The notes under the pieces were generated by a model. The model did not search any database, had not been told where the DNA came from, and saw only the letters and a program-made list of their open reading frames with translations. From Thalassovita autumnalis (GTDB lineage: Bacteria; Pseudomonadota; Alphaproteobacteria; Rhodobacterales; Rhodobacteraceae), in the NCBI RefSeq assembly GCF_001458255.1, contig NZ_CYSB01000041.1, forward strand, positions 62,001-126,000: a DNA stretch of 64,000 bases, written 5' to 3'. Position 1 is the stretch's first letter. Each line of letters starts with the position of its first letter. Shown piece by piece: positions 26,638 to 36,301 of the stretch. The translations under genes were made by a program, and so were the position numbers.

Positions 26638-27981
26638 TCAGCCCTCCTCGGCCATCAGGTATCCGGTGACGGATGTTTTCGGGTTCAGCACCTTACGGGC
26701 GGCTGCCATGATATCTTCGGCAGTGACCGCCTGCAGGACATTTGGCCAGTCCTGCACATCCTGCACGGTCAGCCCCTGCGTCAGCGAACGGCCGTAGCGA
26801 TTTGCCAGACCTTCGACATCATCACGCGCATAGATTTCCGAGGCACGGATCTGGGTTTTGATCCGCTCAAGATGTGCTTCATCCACCCCCTCTTCCAGAA
26901 ACTCGACCAGCACCTGATCCATGGCCGCTTCTGCCTCTTCCAGGGAAACACCGGGGGTCGGGACCACGACCAGATCAAAAGTTGTCCGATCCAGCGAAGT
27001 GCCGCCGTAGAAGGCGCCGGAATAGACCGCCTGCTGGGTTTCAAACTGCAGTTTTTCGGCCATCACAGCGGTCTGACCACCACCCAAGACCTCGGACAGC
27101 ATGCGCAACGCTGCCGCCTCAGCCTGATCACCGGAATTGCGTTCCGGCGCCAGATAGGAACGGCTGACATAGGGCTGCGCCACACGGGGGTCGACAAAGG
27201 TCATGCGGCGTGCGGCGGTTTGCGGCGGCTCCTGACTGCGCAGGCGTTCCGTCGGCAGATCCGGGTTTGCCGGGATCACGCCGTAGTATTTCTGCGCCAA
27301 AGCCTCGACCTGATCGGGTGTCACATCACCAGCGACAACCAGGATCGCGTTGTTGGGAGAATAGTATGTGCCGTAGTAGGAAAGCGCATCTTCCATGCTC
27401 AGCTCCTCCATCTCATGGCGCCAGCCGATGATCGGCACGCCATAACGATGGTTCAGATACTGCACGGCACGCTTTTGTTCGCGGAACAGGGCGGAGGCAT
27501 TGTTTTCCACCCGCTGGTTCCGCTCTTCCAGGATCACGTCACGCTCAGTCGCGATATCTTCTTCGGTCAGACGGATATTGACCATACGGTCACTCTCCAT
27601 CTTCATCATCAGCTCCAGCCGGTCCGCGGCAACACGCTGATAATAGCCGGTGTAATCATAACTAGTGAAGGCGTTGTCCGTGCCACCGTTCTTGGCCACT
27701 GTGGCGGAAAATTCACCCGGCTCCAGTGTCTCGGTTCCTTTGAACAGCAGGTGCTCCAGGAAATGGGCTACGCCCGATTGGCCCACGGGCTCATCCGCGG
27801 ATCCGGCGCGGTACCACAGCATATGCACCACGACAGGGGCACGGTGGTCTTCGATCACCACAACCTCCAACCCGTTATCCAGGGTGAAATCGGTGACCAG
27901 ATCGCTGGTGTTATGGTCGGCGGCCTGTAACGGCTGGCTGAAAGTCATCAGCGTGGCAAGAACGGCGGTGAAACGCTTCAT
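26638..27981 (-). CDS. M16 family zinc metallopeptidase, active subunit
   Basis: A 447-residue exported peptidase (signal peptide ending near LQAAD at 20). The inverted zinc-binding motif HFLEH is at 73-77 with the downstream glutamate region TERDVILEERNQR, so it should be catalytic. I chose the ATG at 27981 because AGGAGG lies 6 nt upstream; the ATG two codons earlier abuts the AGGAGG directly. It heads a two-gene unit with the inactive M16 partner. The substrate is unknown; in alphaproteobacteria this pair commonly sits downstream of lspA. Confidence 0.9.
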   Translation of the reverse strand: MKRFTAVLATLMTFSQPLQAADHNTSDLVTDFTLDNGLEVVVIEDHRAPVVVHMLWYRAGSADEPVGQSGVAHFLEHLLFKGTETLEPGEFSATVAKNGGTDNAFTSYDYTGYYQRVAADRLELMMKMESDRMVNIRLTEEDIATERDVILEERNQRVENNASALFREQKRAVQYLNHRYGVPIIGWRHEMEELSMEDALSYYGTYYSPNNAILVVAGDVTPDQVEALAQKYYGVIPANPDLPTERLRSQEPPQTAARRMTFVDPRVAQPYVSRSYLAPERNSGDQAEAAALRMLSEVLGGGQTAVMAEKLQFETQQAVYSGAFYGGTSLDRTTFDLVVVPTPGVSLEEAEAAMDQVLVEFLEEGVDEAHLERIKTQIRASEIYARDDVEGLANRYGRSLTQGLTVQDVQDWPNVLQAVTAEDIMAAARKVLNPKTSVTGYLMAEEG

Positions 27982-28078
27982 GAGCATCCTCCTATAGATA
28001 ACAGGAAGATACGCCGCTTGACGTACGCTTCAAGCAGGCATTACCAGATCTGACGCTGTCGTGAGCCGCCGTAAGCGG

Positions 28079-28600
28079 TTAGTTGCGCGGCGGGGAGGTT
28101 GGGGTCAGCACGCCAAACTGGCGCCACTTCTTCGCCTCGACACTGGGGTTCAGCGTGAACTTGCGATAGGCGCGGGCGTAGCGGTCAACCTTCACAAGCT
28201 TCAGCTTGGTGAAGCGCGAACTGAAGCGGCGGAACTCTTCATCCTCTGCGGCCAGTACCTGCCGGATATCACCGCTGACACCGTTGCGGCTGACATGAGA
28301 CACCAGCGCTGCATCACTGGAGGGAATGCCATCCGTCATCGCCAGCGCCGAACCACGGCCACCGAGGGCTTCGACGCCATCAGCCAAAGGGTTCTGGTCT
28401 GTCAGGTTGCTGCCACCCGGGGTAGGGGTGGGCAGAGAGGCGTAATCAGCAGGTTGCTGCAGGTCCTTGCCGGGCAGGACCATAAACTCATCCGGTCCCC
28501 CGGAGAAGGAGCGCAGATCGCGCAAGCCAATATCCCGGTCCTGACCCGAACATGCCGAAACGGCCAGCACGGCCATCATCAATACCAATGCACGCGGCAT
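28079..28600 (-). CDS. DUF3035 lipoprotein (BamF-like)
   Basis: A 173-residue lipoprotein with a signal peptide ending AVLAVSAC (Cys17). The mature part starts with a Gly/Pro-rich segment containing GPDEFMVLPGKDLQQPADYASLPTP, typical of DUF3035, a family often labelled as the alphaproteobacterial BamF component of the outer-membrane assembly machine; that role is from annotation memory and is not shown here. AGGAGG lies 6 nt before the ATG at 28600. It lies between lspA and the M16 pair on the same strand. Confidence 0.8.
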   Translation of the reverse strand: MPRALVLMMAVLAVSACSGQDRDIGLRDLRSFSGGPDEFMVLPGKDLQQPADYASLPTPTPGGSNLTDQNPLADGVEALGGRGSALAMTDGIPSSDAALVSHVSRNGVSGDIRQVLAAEDEEFRRFSSRFTKLKLVKVDRYARAYRKFTLNPSVEAKKWRQFGVLTPTSPPRN

Positions 28601-28652
28601 TGCCACCCTCCTGCAAATACTGAAACCGTCTTAACGGATCAAACCGGCCCCG

Positions 28653-29123
28653 TCACGTGGCCTTTTGCGGTCCCCCCCACAGAACCAGCCCAAAAGCGCC
28701 GATGAAAATGGTGATATCAGCAACATTGAACGCATAGGGGTTGGAAATCCCGCAGCAGGTCATGTTGAGGAAATCCGCCACCGCGCCGTAAAGGAACCGG
28801 TCCACCACATTGCCCAAGGCGCCACCGATCAGCAAACCGGCAGAAATCAGCCCCAACCGGCCCGGGCGGTCCTTATGCACCCAAAACAGCACCGCTGCAC
28901 AGATCACAAAGGCCATGCCGATGAGGAACCAGCGCGCCACATCACCGTTGTCAGCAAAAAGGCCAAAGTTGATGCCGGTGTTCCAGGCCATGCGCAGATT
29001 GATGAAGGGTGGCAGCACGTCAATTTCACCGCGCACCCGCAGGTCAAGGAAATGCACCACGAAATACTTGCTGGCCTGATCCAACAAGAACGTCCAAAAC
29101 CCCGCCCAAAATACGGTTGTCAT
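28653..29123 (-). CDS. lspA: Lipoprotein signal peptidase (signal peptidase II)
   Basis: A 156-residue inner-membrane protein with four helices and the two catalytic aspartates, Asp117 (GNVVDRFLYGAVADFL) and Asp136 (NPYAFNVADIT). It cleaves prolipoproteins before the lipidated cysteine. It is the first gene of a same-strand block with the DUF3035 lipoprotein and the M16 pair, so one of its substrates is encoded directly downstream. The ATG at 29123 follows a GGATAAGCAGATG stretch with weak Shine-Dalgarno character. Confidence 0.93.
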   Translation of the reverse strand: MTTVFWAGFWTFLLDQASKYFVVHFLDLRVRGEIDVLPPFINLRMAWNTGINFGLFADNGDVARWFLIGMAFVICAAVLFWVHKDRPGRLGLISAGLLIGGALGNVVDRFLYGAVADFLNMTCCGISNPYAFNVADITIFIGAFGLVLWGGPQKAT

Positions 29124-29251
29124 CTGCTTATCCTCAACTGGGGGCCGCTTTTCCGGGCCCTCTCATCGTTTGCCTGTTTCCGGCAAGTGTATCACAAACC
29201 AGCCGGAAACAAGCATTTTTTCAAATCAGCGCCCGCAGGCGCGATCACACA

Positions 29252-30841
29252 TTAGTGACGGAAGTGGCGCATGCCGGTCATCACCATCGCCAGACCCGCC
29301 TCATCCGCGGCGGCGATCACCTCATCGTCGCGCATCGAACCACCGGGCTGGATCACGCAGGACGCGCCAGCAGCCGCGGCTTCCAGCAGGCCATCAGCGA
29401 AGGGGAAGAAGGCGTCAGACGCCACAGCCGAACCTTTGGTCAGCGGTTCAGACAGGCCCATCGCCTCGGCCATACGCTCGGCCTTTTTGGCAGCGATCAA
29501 AGCGCTGTCGAGGCGGCTCATCTGGCCGGCGCCCACGCCAACGGTCGCGCCGTCTTTGACGTAGACGATGGCGTTGGATTTAACGTGTTTCGCCACTTTC
29601 CAAGCGAAGAGCAAATCGCGCATCTGGTCTTCGGTGGGGGCAACTTTGGTCACCACCTTCAGATCGTCCATACCGATGAAACCATTGTCACGGTCCTGCA
29701 CCAGCATGCCGCCCGAAACCTGACGGTAGGCCAGGCCTTTGTCCAAAGTGTTAGCCAGCGCAGGCGTGGTCAGCAAACGCAGGTTCTTCTTCTTGGCAAA
29801 GATCTCACGCGCGGCATCATCAGCACCGGGGGCAATGACAACTTCGGTGAAGATCTCGGTGATCTTGGTGGCGGTGGCCGCATCCAACGGCTGGTTCAGC
29901 GCAACGATGCCGCCAAAGGCAGAGGTGCGGTCACAATCAAATGCCTTCTCATAGGCTTCTTCCAGCGAGGTACCGCGCGCAACACCACAGGGGTTGGCGT
30001 GTTTAATGATTGCACAGGCCGGACCATCGGTCGGCAAGAACTCAGACACCAGCTCAAAGGCAGCGTCGGTGTCGTTGATGTTGTTGTAGGACAGCTCTTT
30101 GCCCTGATGCTGTTCTGCCGCGGCCACACCCGGACGGCCCGAGCCGTCGCTGTAAAACGCTGCACCCTGGTGGCTGTTTTCGCCGTAGCGCAGACCCTGC
30201 ACATAGGTGCCAGCAAAGACACGGCGGCGCGGGGTTTCTTCGCCAATTGCGCTGGCCATCCAGGTCGAGACAGCCGCGTCATAGGCACCGGTGCGGGCAT
30301 AGGCGATCTGGGCAAACTTCTGACGGAAGGCATAGGTGGTGCCCCCCTCGTTGGCGTCCAGCTCGGCGATCAGGGCGTCATAATCTTCGACATCCACAAC
30401 CGTGGTGACAAAGGAATGGTTCTTGGCCGCAGCGCGGATCATTGCGGGGCCACCGATGTCGATGTTTTCGATCATCTCATCATAGTCCGCACCGCGGGCC
30501 AGCGCGGCCTCAAACGGGTAGAGGTTCACCACCAAGAGATCAATTGCGCCAATGCCATGTTCGTCCATCGCGGCGACATGGGCGTCATTGTCACGCAGCG
30601 CCAGCAGGCCACCGTGGACCTTGGGGTGCAGCGTCTTCACCCGCCCATCCATCATTTCAGGGAAGCCGGTCACATCGGCAACATCCGTCACCTCGATCCC
30701 TGCGTCGCGGATCGCTTTGGCGGAACCGCCGGTGGACAGCAGCTCAACGCCGCGCGCGTTCAGGGACTGGGCCAGGTCGATGAGACCGGTCTTGTCGGAT
30801 ACGGAAATAAGCGCACGGCGAATGGCAGTGGGATTGGTCAT
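29252..30841 (-). CDS. purH: Bifunctional AICAR formyltransferase / IMP cyclohydrolase
   Basis: A 529-residue protein covering the last two steps of de novo purine synthesis. The N-terminal cyclohydrolase part has [13 protein letters not shown] and [12 protein letters not shown] with [15 protein letters not shown]. The C-terminal formyltransferase has AFGGIVALN, the K-H pair region ([10 protein letters not shown]) and [15 protein letters not shown]. Length and order are standard. It lies 22 bp after the heparinase-like gene on the same strand. The ATG at 30841 lacks a strong ribosome-binding site, which may mean coupling to the upstream gene. Confidence 0.95.
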   Translation of the reverse strand: MTNPTAIRRALISVSDKTGLIDLAQSLNARGVELLSTGGSAKAIRDAGIEVTDVADVTGFPEMMDGRVKTLHPKVHGGLLALRDNDAHVAAMDEHGIGAIDLLVVNLYPFEAALARGADYDEMIENIDIGGPAMIRAAAKNHSFVTTVVDVEDYDALIAELDANEGGTTYAFRQKFAQIAYARTGAYDAAVSTWMASAIGEETPRRRVFAGTYVQGLRYGENSHQGAAFYSDGSGRPGVAAAEQHQGKELSYNNINDTDAAFELVSEFLPTDGPACAIIKHANPCGVARGTSLEEAYEKAFDCDRTSAFGGIVALNQPLDAATATKITEIFTEVVIAPGADDAAREIFAKKKNLRLLTTPALANTLDKGLAYRQVSGGMLVQDRDNGFIGMDDLKVVTKVAPTEDQMRDLLFAWKVAKHVKSNAIVYVKDGATVGVGAGQMSRLDSALIAAKKAERMAEAMGLSEPLTKGSAVASDAFFPFADGLLEAAAAGASCVIQPGGSMRDDEVIAAADEAGLAMVMTGMRHFRH

Positions 30842-30863
30842 GGGAGGGTAGCTCTCTGCTTGT

Positions 30864-32627
30864 TCAGGTCAGGTCCAGCTCTTCCCGGTTCAAGTCGCGT
30901 ATGCTGATCGGCGTTTCCTGTGCCTTGGCAAGCGACCACCGGATGCGCGTCGCATAATCCATTGCGCGCCCGGATAAAACGATTTGTTTGGTCGCACGCG
31001 GCTTTAAACGGCCTTTTTCCAGATAAACCGACGGTTCCAGCGTCATTTTCAGGCTGCCATCATGGCGAAACACCCAAAGCTCCCCGCTTTTCAGCGCCAA
31101 TGAGATGGCGCTGCCGCCCATATCGATGGTCGCATCCACCTCAGGGTGCAGATGGAATCGCACCTGAAAGGGAATGCCCTGCAGGCTGACCTTATCCATC
31201 TTCTTGTCGAAACGCTGCTTGTCAGCGCCTTCCAGCGCCACCAACAGATCCTCACCCGCCATGCCGCGCCCGTCAAAAGTCAGCTCCAGCGTGCGGGCAT
31301 GGGTCAGACCGTGGGTGCGGCCATAGCCATCATGCCCGCCCTCAAACCGGATCCCGTCGGGCGCTTGGCTCATCTGCACCGGCACCCGCGATGGAATGGC
31401 CGCCAGCAGTTCCTGCCGGCCGACACGCGGGGCCAGACGGGAGGATGAATAGCCTTCGATCGACAGGGTGGAATGGCTGGGGGTGGCACGGCCCGCGCGC
31501 CGCCAGTCGGTGCCAAACACCGCACCTGATCCACAGTTCACCACCACGGGCCGGCGGCCCGATGTCAGCTCCAGCGCCAGGGTTGAGGCATGACCGTTGC
31601 CCGAGGCCTTGCCGGCAGGCGGTGGCGCCGCATCCACAATGACCGAGGTGCGCCCGGCGCTGAGGCGCGCATACCCCATCGACAGGCCATCTGGCGTGCG
31701 ATCCTTCACCCCAGACGCCGCCAACGCCGCGTCCAGACGTCCCTCCAACCCGCGACCACCGCCGTGGAACCGGGCCAAGCCGCCATCTGCGTGTCGCAAG
31801 GTGCGCAGGGTTGGCGCAATCCGGTCAATGGCAGCGGCATGATCGGCATGCACCGCATGCCCGGCCTCATGCAGGGCAGCGGCAGCCCAGGTCAGCAGGG
31901 TAAACACTTCAAGCAACTCATCGGGATTGCGGGTTGGGATACCGCCCTGCTCATCCACCTGCGCGGCGCATTCCTTGGCCAGCGCCTTCACCGCCGGATC
32001 AACATGCTGATCCATCCCCTGCAATGACAACCCGGCATAAAGCAGCCCGGTCAGCGCCTCAAACCGGGGCAGGCCCGGCGTGGTCTTGTGCCAGCGCCGA
32101 CTGAGGAAAATCGCCTGATGCGCCAGCGAACGGTAAAAGGCTTCAGAGGCCTCAGCATCCTGCGAGCGCAGGACAAACAGCGCGTGATGGATCCAGCGAA
32201 TGATCCGCCGTCCGGTCAGATCCGGCGTCCACCCGGGGCCGATCCCTTTGCCATAGATATCGATCCAGGCCCACAGCCACTCAGACGCCAATTCACGGGT
32301 ACGCGGATCACCAACAGCGGCCAGATCATCCAGCCAGACAAAGCCGTGAATGTCCTCTTCCCACATCTGATCCGGCGCTGGAATGTCCCAGATTTTGGTG
32401 CCCTTGGCCTCAATCAGGTGACCGGCAAAAAGGTAGTTCCCGGCCAGCAATTGCCGGCCCCTTGCAAAGGTCCCGATGGTGCGTGGTTCAGGTTGGCTGA
32501 CGAATCCGGTGGCGGGCCGCGCCATACCGGCCCAGCGCGCATGCATCTGATGCATCCAGCGCGTATAGCGCGCCATCATTCCTTCACGGGGCGGCTTGGC
32601 GGCCCCTGATGCTGTCCCGTTGGACAT
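30864..32627 (-). CDS. Heparinase II/III family protein
   Basis: A 587-residue protein with an alpha-toroid N-terminal region ([40 protein letters not shown]) and a C-terminal beta domain of the heparinase II/III type ([28 protein letters not shown]). Members are polysaccharide lyases or related; in Roseobacter genomes a copy sits stably between rsmB and purH, suggesting a cell-envelope role instead of foraging. No signal peptide is visible, which is odd for a secreted lyase. The ATG at 32627 has AGAGG about 10 nt upstream. Confidence 0.85.
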   Translation of the reverse strand: MSNGTASGAAKPPREGMMARYTRWMHQMHARWAGMARPATGFVSQPEPRTIGTFARGRQLLAGNYLFAGHLIEAKGTKIWDIPAPDQMWEEDIHGFVWLDDLAAVGDPRTRELASEWLWAWIDIYGKGIGPGWTPDLTGRRIIRWIHHALFVLRSQDAEASEAFYRSLAHQAIFLSRRWHKTTPGLPRFEALTGLLYAGLSLQGMDQHVDPAVKALAKECAAQVDEQGGIPTRNPDELLEVFTLLTWAAAALHEAGHAVHADHAAAIDRIAPTLRTLRHADGGLARFHGGGRGLEGRLDAALAASGVKDRTPDGLSMGYARLSAGRTSVIVDAAPPPAGKASGNGHASTLALELTSGRRPVVVNCGSGAVFGTDWRRAGRATPSHSTLSIEGYSSSRLAPRVGRQELLAAIPSRVPVQMSQAPDGIRFEGGHDGYGRTHGLTHARTLELTFDGRGMAGEDLLVALEGADKQRFDKKMDKVSLQGIPFQVRFHLHPEVDATIDMGGSAISLALKSGELWVFRHDGSLKMTLEPSVYLEKGRLKPRATKQIVLSGRAMDYATRIRWSLAKAQETPISIRDLNREELDLT

Positions 32628-32794
32628 TCAATATCTGCCTCTTGCGCGGTTAAGCCGCGAATTTTCACCGCAACTTTACCCTGCGAATTTTTCACAAGGA
32701 TAGCGCGCAAAGGGGCAAGCTGTCACCGCTGAATTCCACGGTGGCTGCACATCGGCAAAGACGGGCCATAGCGGGGCTACAGCCCTAACAGAGC

Positions 32795-34204
32795 TTAGGA
32801 TTTACGGCGCAGGCAGGCCATGTAGAAGCCATCCATGCCGCCCATGTCACCCCAATAGTCAGGGCGCAAGCGCAGGCCGCCTTCCTCAGTGATCCAGCTG
32901 GGATCGATGCCCGGCAGGTCCAGCGATTCGCGGTCAACCTCCCATTCAGGATTGCGTTCCAACGCCTCTTCGATCTGGCATTCACCCTCATCCGGCAGCA
33001 GGGAACAGGTGCAAAACACCAGCCGCCCGCCGGGTTTCACCAGGGACAGAGCGTGATCGATCATCTGCACCTGCAGGTCGATCAGCCCACCAAATTCGGA
33101 CCCGTCTTTGGCCAGCGGCAGGTCAGGGTGGCGGCGGATGGTGCCGGTGGCGGAGCAGGGCGCATCCAGCAGGATGGCATCATACTGGCCTTGATGTTCC
33201 AGCGCGTCGCCAGTGACAATGTTGGCTGTCAGACCCGTACGGCCGAGGTTTTCAGAGACACGCGCCATGCGCGATTCCGACAGATCCAGCGCGGTCACAT
33301 CCGCGCCCGCTGCGGCCATCTGCATGGTTTTGCCGCCCGGGGCAGCGCACATGTCCAGAACGGTTTCGCCCTTCTGCACGTTCAGCATCTTTGCCGGCAG
33401 GGCGGCGGCAGCATCCTGTACCCACCAATCGCCCGCCTCGTAGCCCGGCAGCGCCGACACCTGACCGGGGTTTTCCAACCGCACCGATCCTGTGGGCAGC
33501 AGCGTGCCCCCTGTTGCCTCAGCCAAGGCCGCAACATCGCCTTTGGCGGTCAGGTCCAGCGGAGCGCCTGCTAGATGCGCACGCTCCATACCGTTCACCG
33601 CCTCAGCGTCATAGGCCATCACCAAAGGATCGCGCAGCCAGCGCGGCAGGCGCGGCACCCGCAGCTTGGCCCATTCGGCCTCACCTTCGCCGGCCACCTT
33701 GCGCAGCACCGCGTTGACCAGACCTTTCAGGCCCACAGTTCGTTTGTTCGCTGCGGTCAGCGCCACCGCTTCATTCACCACGCCGTGCGCATCACCACCG
33801 GTGCATAGCTCCACGGCACCAATCCGCAGGATATTCTGCACCCTGAGAGGCGGTGCCTTGCGCAGATGTTTCTTCAACACGCGATCCGCCCGTTCCAGAT
33901 TGCGCAGCACCTCCAGCGTCAGACGCTGGGCGCGGGCGCGATCTGCGGGCTCCAGCCGGTCCAGCGCACCCTGCCCCAACAGTTCGGACAACAACCGCCC
34001 TTCGCCAAGGATCTGCGTCAGCAGGTAGAGCGCCGCCCCCCGCGGCGTCAGCTTGCCCATTGGCCGCTCAGGTGCATCCCCCTGCGGTTTGTCACCTGCA
34101 CGTTGCTGCGGCTTGCCGTGTGGACGGCCCTGAGGGCGGCCTTGCGGTTTGCGCGATTTGCCCTGAGGCTTACCGGAGCGGCGGTTTTGGTCGGGTTTGG
34201 GCAT
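32795..34204 (-). CDS. rsmB: RsmB/NOP family class I rRNA methyltransferase
   Basis: A 469-residue 16S rRNA cytosine-C5 methyltransferase (m5C967 type). The first 50 residues are a basic Lys/Gln/Gly/Pro-rich low-complexity tail. A NusB-like domain follows (RGAALYLLTQILGEGRLLSELL, RIGAVELCTGGDAHGVVNEAV), then the Rossmann methyltransferase with MCAAPGGKTMQMAA, DAPCSATGTIRRHP and the second cysteine motif CTCSLLPDEGE. The ATG at 34204 has AGGA 7 nt upstream; in-frame sequence beyond it mirrors the DUF1674 gene. It is upstream of the heparinase-like gene and purH. Confidence 0.9.
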   Translation of the reverse strand: MPKPDQNRRSGKPQGKSRKPQGRPQGRPHGKPQQRAGDKPQGDAPERPMGKLTPRGAALYLLTQILGEGRLLSELLGQGALDRLEPADRARAQRLTLEVLRNLERADRVLKKHLRKAPPLRVQNILRIGAVELCTGGDAHGVVNEAVALTAANKRTVGLKGLVNAVLRKVAGEGEAEWAKLRVPRLPRWLRDPLVMAYDAEAVNGMERAHLAGAPLDLTAKGDVAALAEATGGTLLPTGSVRLENPGQVSALPGYEAGDWWVQDAAAALPAKMLNVQKGETVLDMCAAPGGKTMQMAAAGADVTALDLSESRMARVSENLGRTGLTANIVTGDALEHQGQYDAILLDAPCSATGTIRRHPDLPLAKDGSEFGGLIDLQVQMIDHALSLVKPGGRLVFCTCSLLPDEGECQIEEALERNPEWEVDRESLDLPGIDPSWITEEGGLRLRPDYWGDMGGMDGFYMACLRRKS

Positions 34205-34283
34205 ATGTTGATCCTTCGGCCTCTTTGCCTTGGCGCGTGAGGGGCGTATATCAGCGCTATAGTTCCTTAGAAAGGACACATGA

Positions 34284-34463
34284 ATGAGCGAGATTGAGAA
34301 AAAACTGCCCCCCGCCGCCCAGCGCGCGCTGGCTGAGGCAGAAGCACGTCGCAAGAAGGCCGAAGCCGAGGCACCACTACCCAAGGAGCTGGGTGGCCGC
34401 GACGGGCCGGAACCCGTCCGCTATGGCGATTGGGAAAAGAAAGGCATCGCGGTCGATTTCTGA
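34284..34463 (+). CDS. DUF1674 protein (succinate dehydrogenase assembly factor 4-like)
   Basis: A very short gene of 59 codons. The product is charged and helical at first (RALAEAEARRKKAEAEAPLP), then has the conserved C-terminal DUF1674 signature KELGGRDGPEPVRYGDWEKKG followed by IAVDF. The eukaryotic relative SDHAF4 helps mature the flavoprotein subunit of succinate dehydrogenase; the bacterial role is inferred. AAAGGA lies 7 nt before the ATG at 34284. It is divergent from rsmB with 79 bp between them and stands alone. Confidence 0.85.
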   Translation: MSEIEKKLPPAAQRALAEAEARRKKAEAEAPLPKELGGRDGPEPVRYGDWEKKGIAVDF

Positions 34464-34483
34464 CCGCCGCCTGCCCTCAGGGT

Positions 34484-34867
34484 TTAATCCGCTTTGATGC
34501 TATAGCGCTGACGTTCACCGCGACCTTTGTCCGGCACAATGTACAGCGTTGCACCGCTGGAGCGCACCACGCCGCAGAACTCACCCTGATCAATGGTGCC
34601 GTGGAAAATCCGCGTACAAAGCTGGCCGTCTTTCCAGTGCCAGTTGCCCAGCAGCGGCCGGCCCCAGACCCGGCCTTTGACCTGCCCCAGATCATCAAAC
34701 CGCATCCAGAGGCCAGACTGGCTGATATATTTGCCCCGCATCTGCTGCAGGAAATCCGTGCGGTCCTTCATGGTAAAGAACCCCTCAGCCTGCGCGGGTT
34801 GCAGCGGTGGCATCACAAGGGTCGCAAGGGCGGAGAAGGACAGCAGGAAAATAGCAGTGCGCAGCAT
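34484..34867 (-). CDS. Hypothetical secreted protein
   Basis: A 127-residue protein with a clear Sec signal peptide (residues 1-27, ending PAQA) and a mature domain rich in aromatic and basic residues (GKYISQSGLWMRFDDLGQVKG, WHWKDGQLCTRIFHG). Two cysteines (in QLCTRIF and GEFCGVV) could form a disulphide. The sequence suggests a small beta-rich periplasmic domain. I do not recognise the family. It is convergent with DUF1674 and 95 bp downstream of dapB. Confidence 0.65.
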   Translation of the reverse strand: MLRTAIFLLSFSALATLVMPPLQPAQAEGFFTMKDRTDFLQQMRGKYISQSGLWMRFDDLGQVKGRVWGRPLLGNWHWKDGQLCTRIFHGTIDQGEFCGVVRSSGATLYIVPDKGRGERQRYSIKAD

Positions 34868-34962
34868 GGGTCAGCCGTGGTTGATCTCAGGTCGCTGGGC
34901 GATCTGCAAGATCCGTACCGACTCGCTGCTGCGGGGTCACTGCCTTTGGAACAGACTTGGGG

Positions 34963-35772
34963 TCAGAGGCCCAAAACGTCGATCATATCGTATTCACCCG
35001 GGGCCTTGCCCTGCCCCCAAAGCGCCGCCTTCAGCGCACCACGGGCAAAGATCGCGCGGTCTGTCGCCAGATGACGCAGAATAATACGTTCGCCCGCCGC
35101 GGCAAACAGCACGTCATGTTCACCCACAATGTCGCCACCACGGATCGCGGTGAAGCCGATATCACCCTTCTTGCGGGCGCCGGTGATGCCGTCGCGCCCC
35201 GAATCGCGCACATCTTCTAGGTTTACACCCCGGCCTTCAGCTGCAGCCTCCCCCAGCATCAGCGCGGTGCCGGAAGGGGCATCGACCTTTTTGTTGTGAT
35301 GGGCTTCGATCACTTCAATGTCGAAATCTTCATCCAAGGCCGCAGCAACCTTTTTGGTCAGCTGCACCAGAAGGTTCACACCCAATGACATATTGCCGGC
35401 ACGGATCACCGTGGCGTGGCGAGCGGCGGCGTTCACCTTGGTCAGGTGCTCCTCGCCCATGCCGGTGGTGCCGATGACATGCACCGCGCGGGCCTGCGCG
35501 GCCAAGGCGGCAAATTCAACCGTTGCCTCCGGCGCGGTGAAATCGATCACCGCCTGCGCTTTGGAAAACGCCTCCAACGCATCGTCGGTCACGGCCACGC
35601 CTACGGCGGCCCCGCCCATGCATTCGCCCACATCACGGCCCACCCAATCGTGGCCTGCGCGTTCCACAACGCCGACCAGCTTGGCCTTATCGCTCTCCAA
35701 CACGGTTTTGATCAGCATCTGCCCCATACGGCCCGATGCACCCGTGATGACGATTCCCGGCAGGTTGGTCAT
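34963..35772 (-). CDS. dapB: 4-hydroxy-tetrahydrodipicolinate reductase
   Basis: A 269-residue enzyme of lysine and meso-diaminopimelate synthesis, reducing the DapA product with NAD(P)H. The N-terminal [14 protein letters not shown] nucleotide loop, VIGTTGM, and the DapB signature [17 protein letters not shown] with catalytic His and Lys are present. It supplies peptidoglycan precursors used by penicillin-binding proteins such as the one at 938-3163. I use the ATG at 35772 with TAGGAG about 10 nt upstream. Divergent from rbfA. Confidence 0.95.
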   Translation of the reverse strand: MTNLPGIVITGASGRMGQMLIKTVLESDKAKLVGVVERAGHDWVGRDVGECMGGAAVGVAVTDDALEAFSKAQAVIDFTAPEATVEFAALAAQARAVHVIGTTGMGEEHLTKVNAAARHATVIRAGNMSLGVNLLVQLTKKVAAALDEDFDIEVIEAHHNKKVDAPSGTALMLGEAAAEGRGVNLEDVRDSGRDGITGARKKGDIGFTAIRGGDIVGEHDVLFAAAGERIILRHLATDRAIFARGALKAALWGQGKAPGEYDMIDVLGL

Positions 35773-35863
35773 GGTTCTGAAACTCCTAGAAAACATGGTT
35801 TTCGTCTGCATAGACCAGCATTGCCCGCTTGGCAAAGGGGACAAGACGCCTTAGATGCAGCCC

Positions 35864-36295
35864 ATGGCCAAAGGAAACTCATATGGCGCCGGGCCCAGCA
35901 CCCGGCAATTGCGCGTCGGCGAACTGATCCGCCGGACGATGTCCGACCTGTTGATGCGGGGCGAGATCCACGATGATGATCTCAACCGCATGTCGATCAC
36001 CGTGGGCGAGGTTCAGATCACCTCGGACCTGCGCGTGGCGACCTGCTATGTGCTCCCCCTGGGCGGCAAGGACGGGGCCGAAGCGGTCAAGATCCTGGCC
36101 CGCAACCAGTGGGAACTGCGCCGCACCATTGGTAAGAAATGCGGCCTGAAACATGCGCCTGAGTTGCGCTTCAAGGTCGACACCTCCTTTGACCGGATGG
36201 ATGAGACCCGCGCGTTGCTCAATCGCGAAGATGTGCGCCGCGATCTGGACAAGCCCGACTCGGGCGAGCCTGACACCCCCGAGGATGAGGGCTAA
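35864..36295 (+). CDS. rbfA: Ribosome-binding factor A
   Basis: A protein of about 143 residues with the KH-type RbfA fold: STRQLRVGELIRRTMSDLL, DLNRMSITVGEVQITSDLRVATCYVLPLG and LRFKVDTSFDRMDETRALL. It binds the 30S subunit and helps mature 16S rRNA, especially in the cold. An ATG at 35855 is also possible; neither has an ideal ribosome-binding site. It begins a run with the NAGPA-domain gene and truB. The acidic tail is longer than in enterobacterial RbfA. Confidence 0.92.
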   Translation: MAKGNSYGAGPSTRQLRVGELIRRTMSDLLMRGEIHDDDLNRMSITVGEVQITSDLRVATCYVLPLGGKDGAEAVKILARNQWELRRTIGKKCGLKHAPELRFKVDTSFDRMDETRALLNREDVRRDLDKPDSGEPDTPEDEG

Positions 36296-36301
36296 CCCCA
36301 A

